Assembly: GCA_027717655.1 (NCBI GenBank)
Contig: JALLOH010000012.1
Span: 1-33,628 of the forward strand
Source of the DNA: Acidobacteriia bacterium AH_259_A11_L15
Lineage (GTDB): Bacteria > Acidobacteriota > Terriglobia > Acidiferrales > 2-02-FULL-67-57
Direction: 5' to 3'
DNA: 33,628 bases
Under the pieces are notes generated by a model, which saw nothing but the letters and a program-made list of their open reading frames with translations, ran no database searches and was not told the origin of the DNA. Both the position numbers and the translations under genes were made by a program. This document shows positions 24,802 to 32,706 of this stretch, one piece after another. Each line of letters begins with the position of its first letter. Positions within the stretch are counted from its first letter, which is position 1.

Positions 24802-25266
24802 ATGAAAGTTTTTGGTGTGGGGACAATCGCCGGGCTGAATTTCCTAGACGCTCTCTTTGTATTCATCCTAACGTGGTCATTCACCCAGTGGCTGGCTCTC
24901 ACAAAGGAATCGCAGCGGCTCGGGGAAGACTTCCATCCGGAGGAGACCGGGGTCTATTTTCTCCCTTTTCATTTGCAACAATTGCTCGGGGAAACTGTTG
25001 TTGTGGCTGGACTCATTTTACTTGGCGCTTTGTTGGCATTCAGCGCATTCGGATTACTCCAGCGCCGAAACTGGGCTCGGAGGACTACCCTGGCACTTAC
25101 TCCGCTCAGGCCTCTGCTCATCGTTAGCATCTCGTTAGCGTGGTCGGAACAATCTGTAGATTCAAACGCTATGGCAATGGTCCTGCCATTCGTGATTCTA
25201 ATTTCTTGGAGTGTCTGGTTCCTTTTTCGGAAGGAAGTGAAACAGGAATTCGGCATCATCCAATGA
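24802..25266 (+). CDS. Membrane protein, paralogue of the next gene
   Basis: 154 residues from an ATG at 24802, 10 bases after the regulator stop; no clear ribosome site. Four hydrophobic helices. The LLQRRNWARRTTLALTPLRP segment and the end WFLFRKEVKQEFG resemble KLQNWARLITLVLMALR and WYLLQPQVKRAFG of the next protein, so the two are related. Codon use is clearly more AT-rich than in either neighbour, suggesting a separate origin. Function unknown. Confidence 0.7.
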   Translation: MKVFGVGTIAGLNFLDALFVFILTWSFTQWLALTKESQRLGEDFHPEETGVYFLPFHLQQLLGETVVVAGLILLGALLAFSAFGLLQRRNWARRTTLALTPLRPLLIVSISLAWSEQSVDSNAMAMVLPFVILISWSVWFLFRKEVKQEFGIIQ

Positions 25267-25733
25267 AGCGGCCCGCCGCCGTCACCATCCTGGCTGTGCT
25301 GCACTGGCTGGAAGCGGTGCTGTTCGCGCTGCTCGCGGGAATGCTGCTCTGGTTCGCTCGGCTGGCGGCCGACCTTCAGCAGTACGGCGTCGAGCTGCCC
25401 GGCGTCCCCCCGCAGATGGCGGAGATGGTCTTCCGCCTGGCCGAGCCCGGCATAGTCGCCGCCATCCTTGTCGTGCTGGGATTCTTCGCCGTGCTGTTTG
25501 TTGTGATCGGGGCGGGACTGTGGAAGCTGCAGAACTGGGCCCGCCTCATTACCCTGGTGCTGATGGCCCTGCGCGTGGTGATGGTCGTGGCCGGGACCCT
25601 GCTCTCGCTCCTGCTGGTCGGCTTTGACCTCCTCAGCCTCGGCCTCGACCTGCTCTTCATCGTCGTCTACGCCTGGATCGTCTGGTACCTCCTCCAACCC
25701 CAAGTCAAGCGCGCCTTCGGCGCGGCGCCGTAG
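25263..25733 (+). CDS. Membrane protein, paralogue of the previous gene
   Basis: 156 residues; the ATG at 25263 overlaps the preceding stop (ATGA), so translation is coupled. Four helices with the same plan as the gene before it: N-terminal helix starting after KRPAAVTILA, a middle helix before LWKLQNWAR, and a closing helix before the VKRAFG end. High-GC codon use, as in most of the window. Function unknown. Confidence 0.75.
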   Translation: MKRPAAVTILAVLHWLEAVLFALLAGMLLWFARLAADLQQYGVELPGVPPQMAEMVFRLAEPGIVAAILVVLGFFAVLFVVIGAGLWKLQNWARLITLVLMALRVVMVVAGTLLSLLLVGFDLLSLGLDLLFIVVYAWIVWYLLQPQVKRAFGAAP

Positions 25734-25796
25734 ACAAGCCGACGACGAAGGCTGCGCCTTCGTCGCCGCTACCCTTGGACATCCCTTCGCAGTGTT

Positions 25797-25958
25797 GTCA
25801 TTCTGAGCCTGCCCCGGTTGCCCTGAGCGAAGCCGAAGGGCCCCCTGCCGCACTTCGAGGAGGGTTGTCATTCTGAGCGGAGTCTTGCCCGCCGCAGGCG
25901 GGCAAGCGGAGCGAAGAATCCCGCAGCCGCGGGATGCTTCTCCCGCAAAGCGGGATCA
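25797..25958. repeat. Composite dispersed repeats
   Basis: Two TGTCATTCTGAGC starts (25797 and 25867), a CCCTGAGCGAAGCCGAAGGG core (25821-25840), a CTTGCCCGCC/GGCGGGCAAG hairpin followed by GCGAAGAATC, then an ATCCCGC/GCGGGAT hairpin and a TCCCGC/GCGGGA hairpin. No gene. It lies between convergent genes. Confidence 0.7.
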
Positions 25959-25983
25959 GCAGGACAGAACAGCCTGGGAGGGG

Positions 25984-27012
25984 TTAGCTGCTGCCGTAGA
26001 TTTCCGTCTCGGGGAAGAATTCGGCCCAGGAGAACCAGAACGAGGGCAGCGGGGTGAGGGGCTCCAGTTCCTTACCTTCCAGGGGGCCCCGCACGCACTC
26101 GCCGTAGTTATTGAACACCGAGCCGGTCTCCGGGTCGACCAACTGCACCGGCGCCGACTCCAGAACATTGAACTCCAGCACCCGCCCCTCCAGGCGCCGG
26201 GAGAAGGCGGTGGTCATCTCGTTGCGCGCGTCGTAGACCAGCACCACCGGCTCGCCGCCCACTTGGTCCTGGATCACTTCTTCCTGTTGGAGCCGCGCCA
26301 GCGGATAGGCCTTGTGGGCCGCGCCCAGCTCCAGCCCGATGACCTGCTCGTGCGTGGGCAGGCGGTCGTCCTCCCGCAGGATGCCCCGGGTGAAAGTCAT
26401 CTCCCCGCGGCGCTGCTGCTCCAGCATCCCGGCCATGAAGTCGAAGTTTTCGCGGTATTCCGCCTTGGGCACCAGGGCCAAGGTGCCGGGGTGCTGCCGG
26501 CGCCATTCGCCCCAGGTGGTAATCAAGAAAGGATAGGGCTCCAGCTTCCGGCCCTTCATCGGCCCCTCGAAGCACTCGCCGGTGGCCTGCTGCCAGCGCG
26601 AGCCGGTCTGCTGGTCCTTCATCACGAAGTTCGACCCGATCAGCCCCGCCAGGTCGAACGTCAATCTCTTTCCGCCCGCTTCGGCCCTGAACACGAGGGC
26701 CGTGTTGCACAGCGCTCACCAGGTGACCGTAATGGGCCGGCCGTTCAGGTCGTCCTCGACAATATGGTGCCAGGCCAAGACCGCCACCGGGTAGGCCTTG
26801 GCCACGCTCCCGATTCCTTCGAGACCCACCACCCCCAGCACCCGATCGGTGTCCTGGAGGAAGTCCGCCTGAGCGGCGGCGACGAACTCCGGGTCGCGCA
26901 ACTCCTCGAAACGGAACCGCTCCCGCAGTCGCAGCAAGTAAATGCCGCCCACCACCGCCAGCACCACCAGGCCCGCCCCGCCGATCAAAAGCCAGCGCTT
27001 CATCCTGCTCAT
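25984..27012 (-). CDS. DUF3179 protein, candidate selenoprotein with in-frame TGA
   Basis: 342 residues if TGA at 26718-26716 is read through as residue 99. N-terminal signal/anchor helix (KRWLLIGGAGLVVLAVVGG), then ADFLQDTDRVLGV, AKAYPVAVLAWHHIVED and GRPITVTW, the TGA, then ALCNTALVF and GLIGSNFVMKDQQTGSRWQQ. In this family the position reads 'VTYCPLCNT', so the TGA stands exactly at the first Cys and would give U-A-L-C. The frame is the same on both sides with family-like sequence throughout, so there is no frameshift. A hairpin follows the TGA (26690-26706). Start ATG at 27012, with GGAGGGG upstream and 3 bases after the S9 gene stop. Alternative: a nonsense mutation or sequencing error. 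Confidence 0.75.
26690..26706 (-). promoter_or_regulatory. SECIS-like hairpin after the in-frame TGA
   Basis: In the message, nine bases after the UGA, AACACG pairs with CGUGUU around a five-base loop GCCCU that begins with G. A further CUG/CAG pairing outside it is possible across a bulge. Position and a G at the loop start fit bacterial SECIS elements, which lie just downstream of the Sec codon. The stem is short and unproven. Confidence 0.4.
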
Positions 27013-27015
27013 ATT

Positions 27016-29067
27016 CTATTCAACCCCTCCAGTGCCTTGAAGTTGTGGATTGGATTCCTCTCCGGTGTCGCTGGTTTCATCCTCCGCCGGCGGCTCGATG
27101 CCCAGCAGCCAGTGGTTGAACCAGTTCAGGTTCCGCTCCAGGACGTCCTGCTGGAGTCGGGGTTCGCGGACGCCGTGGGGCTGACGGGGATAAATGACCA
27201 TTTCCACCTCGACGCCCACCGCCTTCAGCGCCCGGTAGAACTCTTCCCCCTGCGAGAGCGGCACCCGCCGGTCGGCCTGCCCGTGCTGGATCAGCGTGGG
27301 CGTCTTGGCCCGGCTGACGTAGTAGATAGCCGAGTGCCGCAAGTACCGCTCCATGTCCTCCCAGGGCGGCCCGCCGAAATAGGCTTCGGGAAATTCGGGG
27401 ATGTCCGTGGTGCCGTACATGCTGACCAAGTTCGACAGCCCCGCCCCCATCGAAGCGGCCTGGAAGCGGTCGGTCTGGCTGACGATCCAGGAAGTCATGT
27501 AGCCGCCGTAGCTCCAGCCCATCACCCCCATGCGCTCCCGGTCGGCGAGGCCGCGGCGAATCAGCAAGTCGACCCCCTGCAGGATGTCGCGGTAGTCTCC
27601 GTAGCCCCAGTCCTGCACGTTGGCCCGCCGGAAGCGCTCCCCGTAGCCGCCGCTGCCGCGCGGGTTGGGCATAAAGACCAGATAGCCCTGCTCGGTGAAG
27701 GCGTGGATGGGGTAGGCGCCGCGCCGCGGCGTGAAACTCCAGGTGAAGACACCCGCCGGCCCCCCGTGAATCACCACCAGCAACGGGTAGCGTTTCCCTT
27801 CCTGGAAGTCCCGCGGCTTCACTACCAACCCTTCCAGGTCCAGGCCGTCATTCGAGCGGTAGCGCATCAGCTCGGTCTGCGGGGCGGTGCCCGCGAAGGC
27901 CTCGTTCACGGAGGTCAACTGCTCCAGCTCGTTCGTTTCCAGCCCCAGCCGGTAGATTTCCGCCGGTGTCTCCGGGTCGCTCAGCGCCAGCAGGGCGAAG
28001 CGCCCCTGCGCCTCCACGTCGAAGGCGTGGACCGTCCTCTTCTGGTCGTGCGCGCTCACCGGCTGGTACTGGCCGGTGTCGACGCGAATGCGGAAGAGCC
28101 GCACCGGGGCGCCCTGGCCACCGGTGAAGTAGACCCACTGCCCGTCCGCCGACCACTCCATCGCGCCCCCGAAGCCCCCGAAGCGCTCGTCAAACGCTCG
28201 CGACACGTTGCGCAGCCCGGTGCCGTCCGGGCGCACCACGTGCAGGTAGGTGTTCCCGATCCAGGCGTCCTCCGGGGTGGAGGAGATGAAGGCAAGCCAC
28301 TCCCCGTCGGGGGAAAACTTCGGGCCCATGTCCAACCCCGAAAGCTTCACCAGGTCGCGGCTCTCTCCCGTCTCCAGGTCGAGCAGCCTCAAGTCGGACC
28401 GGAAAAAGTCCGGCACCTTCGGCGTGGGCTGCACGCCGTAGGCCACCCAGCGACCGTCGGGGGAAACATCGAAGCTGTTGACGTGCGTGTCCTCTTCGGT
28501 CAGCTTCTCCGGCTCGGCCTCGCTCAGCCGGAAACGGTATAGCCGGCCGTAGTCGAACTCCTGGTCCACCAGGATGACGTCGCGTTTCTCCTTCTTCCGC
28601 TTCTCTTCTTCCGGCGTGGGCAGATCGGGCGCGGTGAAGAGAAACCCGCTCCCGTCCGGCAGCCACTCGAAGTCGCTAACGCTCAACTTCTCGAACTCGG
28701 TGGCCGGCCAGGCTTCGCCGCCGTCGGGATGAATCAGCCAGATGTTCGTCTTGCCGCTGCGGTTGGAGAGGAAGGCGATCTTCTTCCCGTCGGGGGACCA
28801 CTTCGGCTCACTGTCGCGCTTGGGCCCGCGGGTCAACTGGTAGCTGCGACCGGATTCCAGATCGACGACCCACAGGTCGGAGTTCATCGTGTTCTCTTCT
28901 GTGTCGGAGAAGGTGGCCACGAACACCCCCCAGCGCCCGTCCGGCGACACCCGCACATCACTCAGGCTCCGGTATTCGAGGATTTTCTCGATCGAGGTCG
29001 CCCCCGCCAGCGCCGCGCTCGCCACCAGCAGGACTACCGTTGTTCCCAGGCACCACAGCCCCTTCAT
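27016..29067 (-). CDS. S9 peptidase, acylaminoacyl/dipeptidyl peptidase type
   Basis: 683 residues from the ATG at 29067, which has GGGAGGTG seven bases before it and starts a signal peptide (MKGLWCLGTTVVLLVASAAL). A beta-propeller with TolB-like repeats (SPDGRW, SPDGKK, SPDGEW) is followed by an alpha/beta hydrolase: GWSYGG (Ser519), Asp599 in HGQADRRVP and His631 in RQPHGVREP. It should release dipeptides or acylated residues from peptides in the periplasm. It sits in a leftward block with the M14 peptidase and DinB genes upstream and the DUF3179 gene 3 bases downstream. Confidence 0.94.
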   Translation of the reverse strand: MKGLWCLGTTVVLLVASAALAGATSIEKILEYRSLSDVRVSPDGRWGVFVATFSDTEENTMNSDLWVVDLESGRSYQLTRGPKRDSEPKWSPDGKKIAFLSNRSGKTNIWLIHPDGGEAWPATEFEKLSVSDFEWLPDGSGFLFTAPDLPTPEEEKRKKEKRDVILVDQEFDYGRLYRFRLSEAEPEKLTEEDTHVNSFDVSPDGRWVAYGVQPTPKVPDFFRSDLRLLDLETGESRDLVKLSGLDMGPKFSPDGEWLAFISSTPEDAWIGNTYLHVVRPDGTGLRNVSRAFDERFGGFGGAMEWSADGQWVYFTGGQGAPVRLFRIRVDTGQYQPVSAHDQKRTVHAFDVEAQGRFALLALSDPETPAEIYRLGLETNELEQLTSVNEAFAGTAPQTELMRYRSNDGLDLEGLVVKPRDFQEGKRYPLLVVIHGGPAGVFTWSFTPRRGAYPIHAFTEQGYLVFMPNPRGSGGYGERFRRANVQDWGYGDYRDILQGVDLLIRRGLADRERMGVMGWSYGGYMTSWIVSQTDRFQAASMGAGLSNLVSMYGTTDIPEFPEAYFGGPPWEDMERYLRHSAIYYVSRAKTPTLIQHGQADRRVPLSQGEEFYRALKAVGVEVEMVIYPRQPHGVREPRLQQDVLERNLNWFNHWLLGIEPPAEDETSDTGEESNPQLQGTGGVE

Positions 29068-29086
29068 GGCTCGCACCTCCCGCACC

Positions 29087-29551
29087 TCAAGCGACGGCTT
29101 TCTTCAAGAGCACGATCTGGCCGGCGTGGTAGAGGTCGTGTTGCACCACGCCGTGCAACATCCCGTAAAAGGAATAGTCCTTGCCCGGCACCGTCTCCGG
29201 CAGGCGGTCGTCGGGAAAGCCGGCAACCACTTGCCGAAGCTCTTGATGCCCGCGGCGGAGCTTGTTGAGCGTTTCCCGCCACGCCGCTTCCCTCGTGTCT
29301 CGCACGGGGGGCCAGTCCTGCTCCGGCGGCAGGTCCCCGATCTTCTCTCCCTGGATCCGCCGGCGCACCACGGACTCCCAGACCGCGATGTGCTCAACGA
29401 TTTCCCAGATGCTGTGCCCCTGGGCCAGCGGCCGCCGCGCGGCCTGTGCTCCAGGGACGCCCGCCAGCACCTCCAGCACCGCGGGGCCATGCCAAGCGTC
29501 CCCTTCGAAGGCCCGTCGCAACTGGTCGGCGATGCGCTCGACCTCCTTCAC
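29087..29551 (-). CDS. DinB-family protein
   Basis: 154 residues from a GTG at 29551 that overlaps the stop of the M14 gene (GTGA); GAGGGG lies just upstream. A four-helix DinB fold is indicated by HSIWEIVEHIAVWE in helix 2 and by VQHDLYHAGQIVLLKK near the end; the three histidines of such proteins (here His in WEIVEHIA and the HDLYHAGQ pair) bind a metal ion. DinB-like proteins include thiol transferases using mycothiol or bacillithiol; a reaction cannot be named here. Confidence 0.88.
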   Translation of the reverse strand: MKEVERIADQLRRAFEGDAWHGPAVLEVLAGVPGAQAARRPLAQGHSIWEIVEHIAVWESVVRRRIQGEKIGDLPPEQDWPPVRDTREAAWRETLNKLRRGHQELRQVVAGFPDDRLPETVPGKDYSFYGMLHGVVQHDLYHAGQIVLLKKAVA

Positions 29552-32247
29552 TGTCCCCTCGCCGCTTCCGCGGCGGCGTAGTGCAGGGCGTTGAAGAGCA
29601 GCGGGAAGGTGTTGTGCGGCTGGGCGCGGAACTGCGCCCGGAAGCCCAGGAAGATGATACGCCCCTTTTCGTAGCGAACTTCCGCGGCGGCGATGCGGTT
29701 CTCCAGGTGCTCCGGGCCGCGAATCCAGCCGCTCTGCAAGGGATTGGTGGCGGGATAGCGGGCGATCACCCGCACATCCGTGTAGCTGAACCCCGGGGCC
29801 AGGTCGAACGCCGGGCTGTTGACGAACACCGCCGTCGCCTCCGGCCGCATCCCGTAGGCCACCGGGTGGTTCGGGTCCACCAGGATTCGCAGCAGCGACC
29901 CCGGGCAGGAGAACTCCTCCCGCTTCACCCCCTTGAGCACGTTCTTCACCGGCACCGCCCACGACTCCAGCACCAGCTCGCTCGACTCATCCAGCAGCAC
30001 CAGCGTGCCGCCGCGGCGGACGAATTGCCGCAACGCCTCCAGGCCTTCCTCGCCGATGCCGCCCCGGTACTCCTCCGGGGTCCACTTGCGCTGGTTCCCC
30101 TTGAGGATGTTGTCCTTGTCGCGGTCGCCGGGGAAGATGATGACGTCGAACTTCTCGTTCAGTCCCGAACCTTCGGGACCGGCCTTGATGTCGGCGTTGT
30201 GGAGGGTGGTGAAGGGGAACTCGTACTGCTCCAGCAGCCAGCGCGTCCAGCCCTCGTCCATCGAGGCCATCCAGGGCTGGTAGAGCCCCACCCGCGGCTG
30301 CCGCAGCCGCAGGCGCGGAGCGCGCAACACGGCGTCGTCCCGATTCGTCACCTCTTCGCCCGTCAGACCCAGCTCCTCCACCATCGCCCGCAGCCTCTCC
30401 TCACTGAGGTTGCGGATGTAGAGGCTGCCGGGGGGATACTCCCAACCTCTACTCTCCACTTCCAGCGGCTCTGTCAGCCAGGAAACCTCCGCCCCCGCCT
30501 CCAGCAGCCGGTTCACCAACAGAACGCGGCTGGTCGCCCCCGGCGCCACCACAAAGCCGCGGTGGCGGCCCCGGCTGGCCGAGACCAACTCGCCCTTGGG
30601 TGCGGGGATGCTCTCCAGCTTGGTCAATTCCGCCTCGAACGGTTTTTCAATCTTCACCGCCTCCACACCCATCTGCAGCGGCAGCGTCCAGCCGGTGACG
30701 TCATAGGGCTGGTCGGCCATCGCCCCCGGCGGCATCTCCTTGGGGTCGGGGTGCCGCTGCACTTCCAGCAGGTCCTTCGCGTAGCGCCCGTAGGGCTGGC
30801 CGATGAGGATGACGTAGGTGCCGGCGGGATAGTCCTTCTCGCCGGCCGTAAACGCCTCCTCGGCCCGGTGCACCTCGACCCCGCCGGAGTGCATCACCTC
30901 CAGCAAACGGTTGAGCGCTCCCGGGTCGTGCTGGTCGGCCGGAAAGACCCAGGCGTACGGGGATTCACCGTTCTGCCCCGCCTCGATGGCGTTCTTCCCC
31001 ATCTTCACCTGGTTCTCAATCAGCACGCTGCGGTTGTTGGCCACCGCCTCCAACAAACCGTAGGTAGCCACCAGCTCGTAGTCGATGATGTCCCTGAGCG
31101 TCCACTGGCCCCCCAGCCAGGGCCGAGGATAGTTGTTGCGGGGCATGACGTCGCGCGGGGCCGGCAGCGGCGCCTTGGGGTCTTCCTCCAACCGCTGGAA
31201 GATTTCTTCGAAACTCGGCGGCGGCCCCTTGGGCGGCACACCCAGCTTGGCTTTCTCCTGCTCGGTCGAAGTAGCCATCCAGGTGCTGGCGACTTCGGTC
31301 AACAGCCCGGCCATGTTGTGCCACCAGGCCTCCATCAGGAAGGCCCCCTGCCACCAACTGGTGTAGTACTGGTCATAGGTCACGCCTTCCAGCCCGGCTT
31401 CGTTCAGGGCGGTGAACATCGCAAACCCCAGCAGCCCGTTCTCCGCCCACACCAGCGGGTCGACGTTCGGGTTGATGGGGTTGCGGAAGGGTGGCACGAA
31501 CATGCGCGCCCGGGTGAACCCCATCTGGTGCTCGTCGACATAAACCTGCGGGAACCAGTCCTGGTACAACACTTTGGTAACCAAGCGGCTCTCCACCTGG
31601 GTGAGCATGAAGGCGTCGCGGTTGTTGTCGTGGCCGACGTAGGGGTGGTAGAGCCAGGGCATCGAGGCCAGCGCGTGCTCCGTGTCCTTGTTCTGGTTGT
31701 ACCAGTCCACCACCATGATCTGCCCGTCGGGGTTGAACGAGGGCACCAGCAGAAAGACCACGTTGTCCAGGATGTTCTGCATCCAAGGCGAGTCCTCGGT
31801 CGCTATCCGGTGCACCAGCTCCAGGGCCATCTGCGAGGAGCCGATCTCGGTCGAGTGGATGTTCAGGGTGATCAGCAGCACGCCGGGCGAAGTGCGTGCC
31901 AGGCGCTTTGTTTCTTCCTCGGTGAGGTCATAGGGATAGGCCAAGCGTCGCTGCGTGGTCTTGATCTCCTCCAGGCGCTCCAGGTTCGCCGGCGAGCTGA
32001 GGATGACCAGCAGGAAGGGGTGGCCGTTGGTGCTCTTGCCCAGCTCGACCACCTGCACGCGGTCGCTCCCCTGGTCCACCCGTTGCAGGTACTCCACGAT
32101 CTGGGGCCACTTCACCAGCTCCCCTTCGGTCCCCATCCGGAAGCCGGCAAATTCCTCCGGAGTCGGTATCTGCTGCGCGGAGAGCGACAGCACCACACTC
32201 GCGTAGAGAACTACCAGGAGGGCGAAACCAGAGAGACGAGACCTCAT
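29548..32247 (-). CDS. Secreted M14-family zinc carboxypeptidase
   Basis: 899 residues, ATG at 32247 with GAGGTG upstream and a signal peptide ending near LSLSAQQ. The N-terminal third is an M14 peptidase: NIHSTEIGSSQ gives the HxxE zinc motif (His131, Glu134), followed by LVPSFNPDGQ and GHDNNRDAF. The long C-terminal part includes a flavodoxin/amidotransferase-like domain (about 660-880: VGLYQPWMASMDEGWTRWLL, then FDVIIFPG, FVRRGGTLVLLD). Large M14 proteins of this type are common in Acidobacteriota and Bacteroidota. Probably degrades peptides outside the cytoplasm, as part of a peptide-use block with the S9 gene. Confidence 0.92.
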   Translation of the reverse strand: MRSRLSGFALLVVLYASVVLSLSAQQIPTPEEFAGFRMGTEGELVKWPQIVEYLQRVDQGSDRVQVVELGKSTNGHPFLLVILSSPANLERLEEIKTTQRRLAYPYDLTEEETKRLARTSPGVLLITLNIHSTEIGSSQMALELVHRIATEDSPWMQNILDNVVFLLVPSFNPDGQIMVVDWYNQNKDTEHALASMPWLYHPYVGHDNNRDAFMLTQVESRLVTKVLYQDWFPQVYVDEHQMGFTRARMFVPPFRNPINPNVDPLVWAENGLLGFAMFTALNEAGLEGVTYDQYYTSWWQGAFLMEAWWHNMAGLLTEVASTWMATSTEQEKAKLGVPPKGPPPSFEEIFQRLEEDPKAPLPAPRDVMPRNNYPRPWLGGQWTLRDIIDYELVATYGLLEAVANNRSVLIENQVKMGKNAIEAGQNGESPYAWVFPADQHDPGALNRLLEVMHSGGVEVHRAEEAFTAGEKDYPAGTYVILIGQPYGRYAKDLLEVQRHPDPKEMPPGAMADQPYDVTGWTLPLQMGVEAVKIEKPFEAELTKLESIPAPKGELVSASRGRHRGFVVAPGATSRVLLVNRLLEAGAEVSWLTEPLEVESRGWEYPPGSLYIRNLSEERLRAMVEELGLTGEEVTNRDDAVLRAPRLRLRQPRVGLYQPWMASMDEGWTRWLLEQYEFPFTTLHNADIKAGPEGSGLNEKFDVIIFPGDRDKDNILKGNQRKWTPEEYRGGIGEEGLEALRQFVRRGGTLVLLDESSELVLESWAVPVKNVLKGVKREEFSCPGSLLRILVDPNHPVAYGMRPEATAVFVNSPAFDLAPGFSYTDVRVIARYPATNPLQSGWIRGPEHLENRIAAAEVRYEKGRIIFLGFRAQFRAQPHNTFPLLFNALHYAAAEAARGQ

Positions 32248-32365
32248 CGGTCACCTCGCGTTGGATGAATTAGGAACCTCAACCGCCAGCCGGCCACTCC
32301 CGGCCGGGTGCGGCTCTAGCTATATACCATCTTCCTTCCCCGGCCAACCGGAGAATGATCGCCAG

Positions 32366-32430
32366 TCAGCGGCGCCGGGCTTTCAGGATTTCGCGGGCGG
32401 CGTTGTAGCCGGGCGCGCCCATCACCCCGC
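32366..32430 (-). pseudogene. 3'-end remnant of a PYROXD2-like desaturase gene
   Basis: On the minus strand this encodes GVMGAPGYNAAREILKARRR and a stop. Bases 32385-32430 equal 32744-32789 inside the gene at the right edge (46 identical bases), but the residues after REIL differ (KARRR versus RGTRHYRKGSSRT). The KARRR end looks natural, so this is the tail of a second, otherwise lost, paralogue rather than a simple copy. It abuts the promoter of the HicB-like gene. Confidence 0.7.
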
Positions 32431-32436
32431 TTGGAG

Positions 32437-32442
32437 TATAAT
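32437..32442 (+). promoter_or_regulatory. -10 box of the HicB-like gene
   Basis: A perfect TATAAT. No clear -35 is seen at the expected distance, because that region belongs to the desaturase remnant. A start near 32449 leaves a leader of only about ten bases, starting in the GGGAGGT ribosome site. Confidence 0.45.
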
Positions 32443-32458
32443 GTCTCGGGAGGTCGGA

Positions 32459-32650
32459 ATGGCTGACAGCGAGATTATCTTCGCCATCGAGGAATCGCCC
32501 GAAGGCGGATTCGCCGCCCGCGCCCTGGGATATTCCATCCACACCCAAGCGGACACCCTCGATGAGCTCCGCGCCATGGTGCAAGACGCCGTGCGCTGCC
32601 ACTTTGAGGAAAACGCCCGGCCTCGAGTGATTCGCCTTCCAGCCCAGTAG
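32459..32650 (+). CDS. Orphan HicB-like antitoxin-type protein
   Basis: 63 residues from the ATG at 32459 with GGGAGGT just upstream (an in-frame ATG at 32441 overlaps the -10 box). The sequence EIIFAIEESPEGGFAARALG, then ADTLDELRAMVQDAVRCHFE fits the partial RNase-H-like fold of HicB-family proteins. It lacks the usual extension after 'RLHFV' and there is no hicA toxin gene on either side, so it is either solitary or cut short. It lies between a duplicated desaturase tail and the desaturase gene itself. Confidence 0.75.
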   Translation: MADSEIIFAIEESPEGGFAARALGYSIHTQADTLDELRAMVQDAVRCHFEENARPRVIRLPAQ

Positions 32651-32677
32651 CCACCTTCACTTTCCTACACCCCATAG

Positions 32678-32706
32678 ACTTGACGTCACAGCTTGTGATC
32701 TCAAGT
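32678..32706. promoter_or_regulatory. Perfect nested dyad between HicB-like gene and desaturase
   Basis: ACTTG-ACG-TCACA-GCT-TGTGA-TCT-CAAGT: the outer 5 bases and the inner 5 bases both pair perfectly around the centre. It covers the stop codon of the desaturase gene (32701-32703). It could be a protein-binding site or an mRNA 3' hairpin; there is no T run. Confidence 0.5.

Noticed and set aside
571-25958. Dispersed repeats as insertion sequences
   Set aside because: None of the copies carries or adjoins a transposase gene, and they are too short. They are better described as non-coding hairpin repeats.
26690-26740. Programmed frameshift in the DUF3179 gene
   Set aside because: Both halves are in the same frame, so only the TGA itself needs explaining.
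25885-28542. Very long plus-strand open frame
   Set aside because: It is antisense to the DUF3179 and S9 peptidase genes, is rich in Arg/His/Gln/Gly/Val, and shows no family pattern: a shadow of GC-rich codons. The same applies to long frames at 29446-32268, 2319-3560, 12343-14220 and 4475-7033.
32459-32650. Complete HicAB toxin-antitoxin system
   Set aside because: No HicA-like frame lies on either side and the HicB-like C-terminus is short, so only an orphan can be supported.
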